A DNA stretch of 35,092 nt from Cryobacterium zongtaii (GCF_002909375.1 NZ_PPXD01000019.1:2290-37381); one strand, 5' to 3'. Shown: positions 23,861 through 33,296, numbered from the stretch's first letter. The notes: a model not told the origin generated them from the letters alone. A program made the numbers and translations.

Positions 23861-24550
23861 CTACTCGCGCACGTCCTCGGGCAGTTCGACGGCGGGCACG
23901 GCGGCCTTGCCGCGGGTGCGCAGGGCCTCGCGCCCGGCCTTGTACAGCTCGGAGAGGATCGGGATGCCCGAGAGCAGCACGATGCCGATGATGAAGTACT
24001 CGGAGTAGTCGGCGACGAACTGGATCTGCCCGAGCAGGAAGCCCACCATGGTGAGGCCGACGCCCCAGGCGAACGCGCCGATCAGGTTGAAGGTCACGAA
24101 AGTGCGGTAGCTCATTTTGCCGACGCCGGCAGCGAGGGGCACGAAGGCGCGGAAGACGGGCAGGAAGCGCGCGATGATGACGGCCTTGCCACCGTGCTTG
24201 GCGAAGAACGCGTTGGTGCGTTCGACGTTCTTCGGGTTGAAGAACCGGTTCTGCTCGCGGGCGAAGACGGCCGGTCCGGCCTTGCGCCCCACGCCGTAGG
24301 CCAGCTGGTCACCCGCGAACGCGGCGACGAAGATGATCGCACAGGTCACGAAGATGGGGAACTGCACGTCGCCGGTGGCGGTGAGCAGCCCCACCGTGAA
24401 GAGCAGGGAGTCGCCTGGCAGGAACGACAGCACGATGAAGCCGGTCTCGACGAACACGACGGCGGCGACGCCCAACAGCACGAACGATCCGAACCAACCG
24501 ATCAGCCACTCGGAGTCGAGGAAGTCGATGCCGAAGAGTGTGGGATGCAT
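23861..24550 (-). CDS. DedA-family membrane protein
   Basis: A 229-residue DedA (SNARE-associated/VTT) protein with about five hydrophobic segments. Family motifs are FIVLSFLPGDSLLFTVGLL near the first re-entrant loop and VIIARFLPVFRAFVPLAAGV with the conserved arginines and proline in the second. DedA proteins are proton-driven membrane proteins; some flip undecaprenyl phosphate or phospholipids. The tail after the last helix is basic, then acidic (ELPEDVRE). ATG 24550 follows a GGAAGG ribosome site. It appears to be a single gene. Confidence 0.9.
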   Translation of the reverse strand: MHPTLFGIDFLDSEWLIGWFGSFVLLGVAAVVFVETGFIVLSFLPGDSLLFTVGLLTATGDVQFPIFVTCAIIFVAAFAGDQLAYGVGRKAGPAVFAREQNRFFNPKNVERTNAFFAKHGGKAVIIARFLPVFRAFVPLAAGVGKMSYRTFVTFNLIGAFAWGVGLTMVGFLLGQIQFVADYSEYFIIGIVLLSGIPILSELYKAGREALRTRGKAAVPAVELPEDVRE

Positions 24551-24710
24551 GGAACTGCCTTCCGGTCGGGGTCATGAGTGCGGTCTCGATCGGATGGCGC
24601 CGGCGCGAAGACGCGGTCGGAACCGCCGCGGCTGCCGACTGTTGCGCACCCTGACCCCCAGGGTAGCGAACCCGAGGTGAACGGAAGCTGGGTGCTGCGG
24701 CGGGCGGTCC

Positions 24711-25091
24711 TCAGTCGGTGGGGGTGGTCGAGGCGGCCGCGGTACCGTCCAACGCTGCGCGCACGAGATCGAGGGCGGCGTCGCGGGTCAGGCCCAACTC
24801 GGCTGCGCGGCGCGCGTAGGCCCGGGCGGCATCCGCTGCCGGGCCCGGCGTCGTGACGCCGGCGATCACGGATCCGTTGCGGCCGCGGGTTTCGATCACT
24901 CCGTCGCGTTCGAGCTCGCGGTAGCTGCGCGCCACCGTGTTGGGCGCAATGCCCAGGTCGTCGGCCAGGCGTCGCACAGTGGGCAGCTGCGCGCCGGGCT
25001 TCAGGTCGCCGGCACGCACGGCCGCGACGATCTGGGATCGAATCTGTTCGTATGGGGCGACGCCCGAGTCGGGATCGATGACGAGCATCAT
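24711..25091 (-). CDS. Short GntR-family regulator (YtrA type)
   Basis: A 126-residue protein with the GntR winged helix (PYEQIRSQIVAAVRAGDLKP, LPTVRRLADDLGIAPNTVAR, SYRELERDGVIETRGRNGS) and only a short helical C-terminus, lacking any effector-binding domain, as in the YtrA subfamily. YtrA-type repressors usually control membrane transport genes beside them. Here the partner is the membrane protein immediately upstream, whose stop overlaps this ATG (ATGA), so the pair is one translationally coupled operon, probably autoregulated at the AT-rich promoter near 26045-26088. Confidence 0.88.
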   Translation of the reverse strand: MMLVIDPDSGVAPYEQIRSQIVAAVRAGDLKPGAQLPTVRRLADDLGIAPNTVARSYRELERDGVIETRGRNGSVIAGVTTPGPAADAARAYARRAAELGLTRDAALDLVRAALDGTAAASTTPTD

Positions 25092-26002
25092 GTCGGAGAG
25101 CCGGCCGCTCGGTCGGCCCACAGCCGACGCCAGTAGTACTGCTGGGGCTTCGAGGTGATATCGACGATGAGGAGGGTGATCCCGCCGGCCAGAAGGATTG
25201 CGGGGATCCCGACACCAACCACCGCCGCGGTGGCGACACCACCTGAGTAATCGCCCAGGAAGCCGATATCGAAGAACGTGCTCAGAACGGACACGAAGCC
25301 CAGCGTGAGGGGCACGGCGTGCAGGTCCCGCAGGGCTCGCGAGCGCAGGCCGTCATTCCAGGCCAGATCGGTGGCGGATGCCGACGGCTGGCCGCGATCG
25401 AGGATGCGGCGGGACAGCGCCTCCGACACCAGCAGCCCGGCGATCGAGGCATAGGCGAGCCAGGCGCCGGCCGACCCCCAGATGTAGGCGGAGGAGAGGC
25501 GCGCGTCGCCGAGCGCCCCGACACTGAAGGCGATCCAGGCGGCGAGGATGGCCAGCAGCGCGAGCGCCGGCAGGACGCGTCCGCTCCAGCGTTCCAGCGG
25601 CGGCACGTAGTCCGCATAGCCGGGAATGGACGACCGGGCGACACGAGGCCCGGCGAAGGGCGTGAATGCGCTCGCCGCCGACGCGAGTGCGGCGCCGACG
25701 GAGCTGCCGACGCCCAGGCCGCCGAAGATCAGCACGGGAACGTAGCCGGCGTCGAAGCCGCCGGGGAGGAGCAGGGCGGTGATGACCGCGAGCCCGACGC
25801 CGATGACCCCGCCGGTCAGGAGCGCGCGCTCTCGGCAGATGAGCTGGCCGGTGATGCGCTCGGCGGTGTCGACGGGCACGGCGACGCCCAGGCGGCGCGC
25901 GTACGCGTCCAGCTCTCGCGCCCGGTTGGCGGGCTTGCTCGAGCTGAGCGGGGTAAAGGCCGACATGATCGCGATGGCGCAGCACAAAAACACAAAGGAC
26001 AC
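25088..26002 (-). CDS. Multi-helix membrane protein of unknown function, partner of the GntR regulator
   Basis: A 304-residue protein with about seven hydrophobic helices (near residues 1-19, 56-80, 84-108, 138-160, 167-190, 225-245 and 255-280). Helix 1 is followed by a cytoplasmic stretch, RARELDAYARRLGVAVPVDT. I see no transporter or enzyme motif. GTG 26002 is preferred to ATG 26014 because the only good ribosome site, GGAGG, falls inside the longer reading and sits five bases before this GTG. Coupling to a YtrA-type GntR gene suggests an envelope-stress or export role, but that is inference from position only. Confidence 0.72.
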   Translation of the reverse strand: MSFVFLCCAIAIMSAFTPLSSSKPANRARELDAYARRLGVAVPVDTAERITGQLICRERALLTGGVIGVGLAVITALLLPGGFDAGYVPVLIFGGLGVGSSVGAALASAASAFTPFAGPRVARSSIPGYADYVPPLERWSGRVLPALALLAILAAWIAFSVGALGDARLSSAYIWGSAGAWLAYASIAGLLVSEALSRRILDRGQPSASATDLAWNDGLRSRALRDLHAVPLTLGFVSVLSTFFDIGFLGDYSGGVATAAVVGVGIPAILLAGGITLLIVDITSKPQQYYWRRLWADRAAGSPT

Positions 26003-26044
26003 ACGAGCCTCCATTCCCCGGGTCGAAGGTCGTCATCCGCCTTC

Positions 26045-26088
26045 GTAGCAATACAAATAATGTAGCGGTACAAAACCACGGAAAGCAA
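26045..26088 (-). promoter_or_regulatory. AT-rich promoter/operator of the membrane protein-gntR operon
   Basis: On the minus strand TTGCTT (26088-26083) and TACATT (26064-26059) are spaced by 18 bases. On the plus strand the direct repeats GTAGCAATAC (26045-26054) and GTAGCGGTAC (26062-26071) bracket the palindromic TACAAATAATGTA. The patch is far richer in AT than its surroundings and fits a GntR operator. Confidence 0.5.
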
Positions 26089-26120
26089 CCGGGGGTGCCG
26101 GACGTCCCGCGTTGGCGGGA

Positions 26121-26126
26121 TACGGT
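26121..26126 (+). promoter_or_regulatory. -10 box (TACGGT), leaderless start of the SpoU methyltransferase gene
   Basis: TACGGT is followed by six bases and GTG 26133. This spacing picks GTG over an upstream in-frame TTG at 26112. Confidence 0.5.
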
Positions 26127-26132
26127 GGTGCA

Positions 26133-26762
26133 GTGCCAGAACCGTTGAACCCCACGCCAGAGCTGTCCACCAACGGGGTCGGCCCGTGGGTCGGGGAATG
26201 GCCGGAGGAGCCGTACTACGACCGAGAGCTGCTCGAACGCGGCGACACCCGCAACGTGATCGACCGGTACCGGTACTGGTCGATGCCGGCGATCGTCGCC
26301 GACCTCGACGAGAAGCGCAACCCGTTCCACGTGGCCATCGAGAACTGGCAGCACGACATGAACATCGGCTCCATCGTTCGCAGCGCCAATGCGTTCGGCG
26401 CCGATACCGTGCACATCATCGGCCGCAAGCGTTGGAACAAGCGCGGCGCCATGGTGACCGACCGTTACCAGCACGTGCTGCACCACCCGGATGTGGCGGC
26501 GTTCGTCGAGTGGGCCCGCACCGAGAACCTGCCGATCATCGCCATCGACAACCTGCCCGGCAGTGTGATCATGGAGACCTTCAGCTTCCCCGAGCACTGT
26601 GTGCTCCTGTTCGGCCAGGAGGGTCCCGGCCTCTCGCCGGAAGCCGTGGCTGCCGGTGACGCCCTGGTGGAAATCAGCCAGTTCGGCTCGACGCGCTCGA
26701 TGAACGCTTCCGCGGCGGCCGCGGTCACCATGCACGCCTGGATTCTGCAGCACAAATTCTGA
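26133..26762 (+). CDS. SpoU/TrmH-family RNA 2'-O-methyltransferase
   Basis: A 209-residue SPOUT methyltransferase. The three SpoU motifs are present: motif 1 NIGSIVRSANAFGADTVHIIG, motif 2 VLLFGQEGPGLSPEAV and motif 3 STRSMNASAAAAVTMHAW. These form the knotted SAM site that methylates a ribose 2'-OH of tRNA or rRNA. An N-terminal extension of about 60 residues, with many aromatic and proline residues (VGPWVGEWPEEPYYDRELLE), is not part of the minimal catalytic domain. The RNA target cannot be assigned. GTG 26133 is supported by the -10 box six bases upstream. Confidence 0.9.
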   Translation: MPEPLNPTPELSTNGVGPWVGEWPEEPYYDRELLERGDTRNVIDRYRYWSMPAIVADLDEKRNPFHVAIENWQHDMNIGSIVRSANAFGADTVHIIGRKRWNKRGAMVTDRYQHVLHHPDVAAFVEWARTENLPIIAIDNLPGSVIMETFSFPEHCVLLFGQEGPGLSPEAVAAGDALVEISQFGSTRSMNASAAAAVTMHAWILQHKF

Positions 26763-26784
26763 CCCGCCCGGCCCGGCCGAGGGC

Positions 26785-26790
26785 TAGCGT
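26785..26790 (+). promoter_or_regulatory. -10 box (TAGCGT) before the NTF2-like gene
   Basis: TAGCGT is followed by six bases (GGAGTC) and ATG 26797. The GGAG in that gap could also serve as a ribosome site if the start of transcription is further upstream, so a leaderless reading is less certain here. Confidence 0.4.
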
Positions 26791-26796
26791 GGAGTC

Positions 26797-27171
26797 ATGA
26801 CTGCGATCACCGACGATCTCCCTGCCAGACTCCTGCACGAAGCCCACGAGGGCTGGCGCGCCATCCTCGCCGGCAAGGGCGGTGACTACTACCAGCGCAC
26901 CATGACCGGGGACGGTCTGCTGATTCTGCCGGGGGTGGTGCTCGGCCGCGACGACGTGCGCGCCGCGTTCAAGGCCGCCGCTCCGCTGGATCGGTATGAA
27001 CTGCACGAGCCGGCCGTCATTCGGTTGGGCGAGCACGCGGGCGTGCTGGTCTACAGGTCCACGGCCTGGCGAGGTGACACCGCGACCGAGCTGCAGATGT
27101 CTACGACCTACCTCTTCGACGAGAACAACGGCGGCTGGGCGATCGCGGCGCACCAGGAGTCGCCGGTCTAG
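26797..27171 (+). CDS. NTF2-like (DUF4440/SnoaL-type) protein
   Basis: A 124-residue protein with the pattern of the NTF2-like fold: helical start (LLHEAHEGWRAILAGKGGDYY), MTGDGLLILPGVVLGRDDVRAAF, then alternating strands (AGVLVYRSTAWR, MSTTYLFDENNGGWAIAAHQESP). The last segment, a tryptophan before AHQ, is typical of DUF4440 proteins. Members range from small enzymes to binding proteins, and no catalytic residues stand out. It follows the SpoU gene by 34 bases and ends just before a 68-base palindrome. Confidence 0.75.
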   Translation: MTAITDDLPARLLHEAHEGWRAILAGKGGDYYQRTMTGDGLLILPGVVLGRDDVRAAFKAAAPLDRYELHEPAVIRLGEHAGVLVYRSTAWRGDTATELQMSTTYLFDENNGGWAIAAHQESPV

Positions 27172-27180
27172 GCATCCCCC

Positions 27181-27248
27181 TCGCCGCACCCCGTATGGCC
27201 CATCGCGCCCCCTATAGCGGGCGCGATGGGCCATAACTGGTGCGGCGA
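27181..27248. terminator. 68-base near-perfect palindrome, bidirectional terminator or repeat element
   Basis: The outer arms, TCGCCGCACC (27181-27190) and GGTGCGGCGA (27239-27248), and the inner arms, 27194-27210 and 27219-27235 (17 bp, no mismatch), form a 27-bp stem broken only by a 3-by-3 internal loop, with an 8-base loop. It separates the convergent NTF2-like and cation-transporter genes. No T-run follows, and the length exceeds a normal terminator, so it may be a REP-like repeat that also blocks transcription. Confidence 0.7.
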
Positions 27249-27276
27249 CGACCTCCGGCGTCGCCGAGAGGGGCGA

Positions 27277-27951
27277 TCAGTGGCCGGTCTCGGCGGCACG
27301 CTCGCCGGTGAGCGCCGAAACCGGAACCGTGCAGGCGTCGCCGCGCCACGCCTCGAGGCCCTCCTTCGCCGCGAAGCCGGCAATCACCAGCGCCGCGACC
27401 GAGTCCGCCCAGGCCCAGCCGAGCAGTGAGTTGAGCAGCAACCCGGCCAGCAGCGCGGCGGAGAGGTAGCTGCAGAGCAGGGTCTGCTTCGAGTCGGCGA
27501 CGGCGGATGCCGAGCCCAGCTCCCGGCCGGTGCGACGCTCGAACCAGCTCAAGACCGGCATGATCGCCAGGCTCACCGCGGCCAAGGCGATCCCCACCGG
27601 GCTGTGCTCGGCCTCGCGCACCCCGAAGAGCGAGAGGCCGGCATCCACGCTCACGTAGGCCGCCAGCGCGAAGAAGGAGACCGCGATCACCCGAAGGGCC
27701 ACCCGCTCGCGCTTCTCCGGGTCCGGTGCCGCGAACTGCCAGGCGATCGCCGCCGCCGAGAGCACCTCGACGATCGAGTCGAGGCCGAAGCCGACCAGTG
27801 CGGCGGAGGAGGCGACGGTGCCGGCGGCCAGGGCGATGCCCGCCTCGATCACGTTGTAGCTGATGGTGATCGCCACCACCAGTCGGATGCGGCGCTGCAG
27901 CACGCGGCGACGGATCGGGTCGAGTGACGATGCCGTGTTCGTGGCGGTCAT
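27277..27951 (-). CDS. Short CDF-type cation transporter without cytoplasmic domain
   Basis: A 224-residue membrane protein with about six helices and cation-diffusion-facilitator features: SSAALVGFGLDSIVEVLSAA, with the helix 2 metal-site aspartate, and WADSVAALVIAGFAAKEGLE, with the helix 5 aspartate. The usual C-terminal cytoplasmic metal-binding domain (about 80 residues) is missing; the protein ends soon after helix 6. It is coupled to cmtR by an ATGA overlap, so export of Cd2+, Pb2+ or Zn2+ under CmtR control is inferred. ATG 27951 is chosen for this overlap; the longer frame is an artefact. Confidence 0.85.
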   Translation of the reverse strand: MTATNTASSLDPIRRRVLQRRIRLVVAITISYNVIEAGIALAAGTVASSAALVGFGLDSIVEVLSAAAIAWQFAAPDPEKRERVALRVIAVSFFALAAYVSVDAGLSLFGVREAEHSPVGIALAAVSLAIMPVLSWFERRTGRELGSASAVADSKQTLLCSYLSAALLAGLLLNSLLGWAWADSVAALVIAGFAAKEGLEAWRGDACTVPVSALTGERAAETGH

Positions 27952-28301
27952 GCGGGGGTATCGCAGCAGCCGGGAACGTCGCAGTCGGTTTCGGTGCAGG
28001 GCTCGCCGTCGTCGACGGCGAGCACCACCTCGACGAGGGCCGCGAGCGCGCGGGTCAGGTGCGGGTCGGCGATCTCGTACCGGGTTTGCCGGCCCTCTGG
28101 GACCGCGGCCACGATGCCGCAGCCGCGCAGGCAGCTCAGGTGGTTGGAGACGTTCGACCGGGTGAGGTTGAGCGACCGGGCGATCCGGGCCGGGTAACCG
28201 GGCGCCTCGAGCAGGCTCAGCAGGATGCGGGACCGGGTGGGGTCGGCCATCGCACGACCCAGGCGATTCATGACGTCGAGGTGGCTCGCAATGGTCAGCA
28301 T
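27948..28301 (-). CDS. cmtR: CmtR-type ArsR-family Cd(II)/Pb(II)-sensing repressor
   Basis: A 117-residue winged-helix protein that follows Mycobacterium tuberculosis CmtR almost throughout (LGRAMADPTRSRILLSLL, NLTRSNVSNHLSCLRGCG, EGRQTRYEIADPHL, LVEVVLAVD). The CmtR metal ligands fall at the same numbers: Cys57 and Cys61 in the recognition helix and Cys102 near the end. The tail adds Cys107, Cys112 and Cys113, not known from the mycobacterial protein. Metal binding should release DNA and induce the operon with the downstream cation transporter. Start ATG 28301 restores the family N-terminus (MLT) and lies six bases after a -10 box inside a perfect palindrome. Confidence 0.92.
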   Translation of the reverse strand: MLTIASHLDVMNRLGRAMADPTRSRILLSLLEAPGYPARIARSLNLTRSNVSNHLSCLRGCGIVAAVPEGRQTRYEIADPHLTRALAALVEVVLAVDDGEPCTETDCDVPGCCDTPA

Positions 28302-28313
28302 CGACTGACCATA
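28291..28313 (-). promoter_or_regulatory. cmtR promoter and palindromic operator (ATGGTCAG - N6 - CTGACCAT)
   Basis: ATGGTCAG (28291-28298) and CTGACCAT (28305-28312) form a perfect 8-bp inverted repeat. It overlaps the -10 box TATGGT (28308-28313, minus strand) and the start codon (28299-28301). A dimeric repressor here would block transcription at the start site of its own gene. Confidence 0.8.
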
Positions 28314-28363
28314 CAGCGCCGGGTGACCTATCGCCAAGCCTGACCCCGAACGTCGGGTTTAAC

Positions 28364-28399
28364 TTGCACTGTGTGTCCAATGATGCAAAACTGCACTCT

Positions 28400-28415
<16 letters not shown>
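28364..28415 (+). promoter_or_regulatory. TetR promoter/operator region with TGCACT half-sites
   Basis: TTGCACT (28364-28370, also a possible -35), TGCACT (28392-28397) and its complement AGTGCA (28409-28414) recur around the TetR start codon at 28400. The last two form an inverted repeat with 11 bases between. AAAACT (28387-28392) is a weak -10 candidate 17 bases from TTGCAC. Confidence 0.5.
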
Positions 28416-30701
<2,286 letters not shown>

Positions 30702-30710
30702 CGGCAGTTT

Positions 30711-30846
30711 CGCCGAGTTGCTTCAGAATGCCCCTTCACCGCACCCGAAGGGGCATTTTGACGTGAGTCGCCGCCGGTCCCCTCCGCGAGTGCGGCCAAA
30801 GCGGCCCTTCGATGCCTGCCAGGGGGTCTTTTGCGGCAACTCGGCG
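30711..30846. repeat. Inverted GCAACTCGGCG repeats bracketing the post-MFS gap
   Basis: CGCCGAGTTGC (30711-30721) and GCAACTCGGCG (30836-30846) are perfect complements, and similarity continues a few bases outward of the core on both arms. The MFS terminator lies inside. Together with the related copy at 11157-11180 this suggests a dispersed element. No coding sequence is seen in 30702-30989. Confidence 0.5.
30727..30759 (+). terminator. Intrinsic terminator of the tetR-MFS operon
   Basis: AATGCCCCTTC (30727-30737) and GAAGGGGCATT (30747-30757) form an 11-bp stem with a 9-base loop, and the right arm runs into TTTT. Confidence 0.88.
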
Positions 30847-30989
30847 ACCCGGTTTGCGCCCGGCGACGGGTGACTGGGTCTATGGTCCCGTTCGTTCGAG
30901 CCGCGGTGGCCGTAGCCTGATCCCAGGCCGGTCTGGATCCTTCAGGAAGTGTGCGGCTTTTCTGTGTCTCGACCGCAAAGGCCCGCTCC

Positions 30990-32153
30990 ATGTCACTCAC
31001 CATCCCCGTCCAGCCCGCCCTGGTCACCACCGACGAGATCTTCGCTGCCCACGAGGGCGGCAAGCTGCGAATCGAACTCGCCCGGCCCATCGACACCCGG
31101 CGTGACCTGGCCGTCGTCTACACCCCTGGCGTTGCCGAGGTCAGCCGCGCGATCCACACCGATGCCGCTGTCGCCGCCACGCACACCTGGGCGAGCCGGC
31201 TGGTGGCCGTCGTCAGCGACGGCACCGCGGTGCTGGGGCTCGGCGACATCGGCCCGGCCGCCGCCCTGCCCGTGATGGAGGGCAAGTCGGCCCTCTTCCA
31301 GCGCTTCGCCGGGCTGAACTCCATCCCGCTGGTGCTCGACACCACTGACGTCGATGAGATCGTCGAGACCCTCGTGCGTCTGCAGCACAGCTTCGGGGCC
31401 GTGAACCTCGAGGATGTGTCGGCGCCGCGCTGTTTCGAGCTCGAGGCCAAGCTCATCGAGGCCCTCGACATGCCCGTCATGCACGACGACCAGCACGGCA
31501 CCGCCGTCGTGGTGCTGGCCGCGATCACCAACGGCGCCAAGGTGCTCGGCCGGGATCGCGCGGGCCTCAAGGTCGTCGTGTCCGGCGCGGGCGCGGCGGG
31601 GATCGCGATCGCCGCGATCCTGCTGGAGGTCGGCATTCAGGACGTCGTACTACTGGACTCCCGGGGCATCCTCAGCGGCCACCGCATCGACCTGACCGGC
31701 GTCAAGGCCGAGTTCGCCTCGACGTCGAACCCCCGCCAGATCGACGGCGGCCCGGCGCAGGCCCTCGCTGGCGCCGATGTCTTCGTCGGCGTCTCCTCAA
31801 GTACCGTCGAGGAATCCCTGCTCGCCACGATGTCGGCTGACGCCATGATCTTCGCGCTCTCCAACCCCGACCCCGAGGTGGCCCCGGACGTGGCCGGCCG
31901 TTATGCCAGGATCGTGGCCACCGGACGCAGCGACTACCCCAACCAGATCAATAACGTGCTCGCCTTTCCCGGCATCTTCCGCGGGGCCCTGGATGCCGGC
32001 GCCCGCCGCATCACCACCGCCATGAAAATCGCCGCCGCGATGGCCATCGCCGACCTGGTCGGTGACGACCTCGCCGCCGACTTCATCGTGCCCAGCCCGT
32101 TCGACGAGCGCGTGGCCGACGCCGTGGCCGCCGCGGTGATGGCGGCCGTCTAG
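30990..32153 (+). CDS. NAD(P)-dependent malic enzyme (short bacterial type)
   Basis: A 387-residue malic enzyme that decarboxylates malate to pyruvate with NAD(P). Conserved features: VVYTPGVAEVSRAI with the catalytic tyrosine, GLGDIGPAAALPVMEGK with the catalytic lysine, NLEDVSAPRCFELE and MHDDQHGTAVVVLAA with the divalent-metal ligands, and the Rossmann loop VVSGAGAAGIAIA. It lacks the phosphotransacetylase-like domain of the large bacterial form. The cofactor preference is not clear. ATG 30990 has an AAAGG site eight bases upstream; the earlier in-frame ATG at 30951 lacks one. It appears monocistronic. Confidence 0.93.
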   Translation: MSLTIPVQPALVTTDEIFAAHEGGKLRIELARPIDTRRDLAVVYTPGVAEVSRAIHTDAAVAATHTWASRLVAVVSDGTAVLGLGDIGPAAALPVMEGKSALFQRFAGLNSIPLVLDTTDVDEIVETLVRLQHSFGAVNLEDVSAPRCFELEAKLIEALDMPVMHDDQHGTAVVVLAAITNGAKVLGRDRAGLKVVVSGAGAAGIAIAAILLEVGIQDVVLLDSRGILSGHRIDLTGVKAEFASTSNPRQIDGGPAQALAGADVFVGVSSSTVEESLLATMSADAMIFALSNPDPEVAPDVAGRYARIVATGRSDYPNQINNVLAFPGIFRGALDAGARRITTAMKIAAAMAIADLVGDDLAADFIVPSPFDERVADAVAAAVMAAV

Positions 32154-32172
32154 CGGTCGCAGCTTCCTCGTC

Positions 32173-32191
32173 GGTCGAGCTTGTCGAGACC
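32173..32191 (+). repeat. Third copy of the GGTCGAGCTTGTCGAGACC repeat
   Basis: An exact 19-base match to the arm at 1293-1311, followed by CGGTGACC, which resembles the flank of the right arm at 1341-1350. It lies in the 69-base gap between the convergent malic enzyme and dinB genes. Confidence 0.7.
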
Positions 32192-32222
32192 CGGTGACCC
32201 GGCCTGCGGTCGCGCGAACGCG

Positions 32223-33266
32223 TCAGAACAGGGTGTGCTGCACCCGGTCGAGCGGGAGCAGTCCCGTCAGGGTGACCCGCAACCCGGCAAGCCGGGGCAC
32301 CGCCTCGCCGGCCAACAGGTCGCCGGCCACAGCGAGCCAGTCCGCACGCCCGGTCGTCGCCGCCACGAGCGTGCGCTTCCGCACAACCGCCTTTCCGCCG
32401 GTCTCCGGTCGCAGGGTGAGAGTCATCCCCGTGCCCGCGAGTCCCGCCCGCTCGGCGCGTTTGCAGAGTCGCTCGACGCACGCCTCGGCCAGCTCGCCGG
32501 GCGTCTTGTCCGGCCGCGCGAAACCGGCGGTGGATCCCTCGGCCGTGAGGGACGAGCGCTGTTCGACCGGGCGCACGACGGCGTCGTCCGTGCCGTCCCG
32601 AATGCGCCACAGTCGCCGCGCCATCGCGGTGCCGCAGACGTGCTGCAATTCGTTCGGCGGGATGCCGTCCACGTCGCCGAGCCTCAGCACTCCGATGCGA
32701 TGGAGTCGCTGCAGTGTGGTGGCACCGATTCCCCAGACGTCGGTGATCGGCAGGGTCGTGCGCAGACCCGCTTCCTCGCCGGCGTCAATCACCGAGAGCC
32801 CGTCGGGCTTCGCCCTGCGGGAGGCGAGCTTCGCCATCAGCTTGGTGCTGCCCACCCCGACACTGATGGGGATGCCGAGTTCGCGGGCCACCCGGCGGCG
32901 CAGCGCGTGGCCGGCGTCGATGGCGCCTGCCCAGTCGGTCGCGCCGACGTCGAGGAAGGCCTCCTCGATCGAGCCGGGTTCCACCGCCGTGGCGCTGTTG
33001 TGGAAGATGTCGAAGAGGGCGTCGCCCACCTCCTCGACCTCCGCGCGTGGCACGTCCATCAGGATCAGCTCAGGACACTGCCTCAGCGCGTCCTGCGCGA
33101 GCGATCCGGAGCGCACACCGCGCGCACGAGCCGGGTAGTTCGCGCTGGCTATGTAGACATGGGCGACCACGGCAACCGGCACGGCGGCGAGCTCTGGTCT
33201 CGAGCGCAACGCGACCGAGGCGAAAAAGGCGTCGGCGTCAGCGTGCAGAACCGGACGTGCCGTCAT
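32223..33266 (-). CDS. dinB: Y-family DNA polymerase IV, with a changed active-site acid
   Basis: A 347-residue translesion polymerase. The palm begins VLHADADAFFASV (catalytic Asp10), the fingers have SANYPARARGVRSGS, a helix-hairpin-helix-like segment reads TDVWGIGATTLQRLHRIGV, and the little finger domain follows from about residue 235. The carboxylate pair near 101-102 reads SIEEAFLD, where DinB proteins have S-x-D-E-A-(Y/F)-L-D: the metal-binding Asp is replaced by Glu101 (codon 32964-32966). The enzyme may be slower or altered, but the rest of the fold is intact. A near-consensus LexA box upstream implies SOS control. ATG 33266 fits the family N-terminus. Confidence 0.9.
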   Translation of the reverse strand: MTARPVLHADADAFFASVALRSRPELAAVPVAVVAHVYIASANYPARARGVRSGSLAQDALRQCPELILMDVPRAEVEEVGDALFDIFHNSATAVEPGSIEEAFLDVGATDWAGAIDAGHALRRRVARELGIPISVGVGSTKLMAKLASRRAKPDGLSVIDAGEEAGLRTTLPITDVWGIGATTLQRLHRIGVLRLGDVDGIPPNELQHVCGTAMARRLWRIRDGTDDAVVRPVEQRSSLTAEGSTAGFARPDKTPGELAEACVERLCKRAERAGLAGTGMTLTLRPETGGKAVVRKRTLVAATTGRADWLAVAGDLLAGEAVPRLAGLRVTLTGLLPLDRVQHTLF

Positions 33267-33296
33267 GCGCGCCCACCCCGATCAGCACCGTCTGCA

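Noticed and set aside
27168..27383. A minus-strand small ORF across the 68-base palindrome
   Set aside because: It is arginine-rich shadow sequence overlapping the cation transporter's 3' end in another frame.
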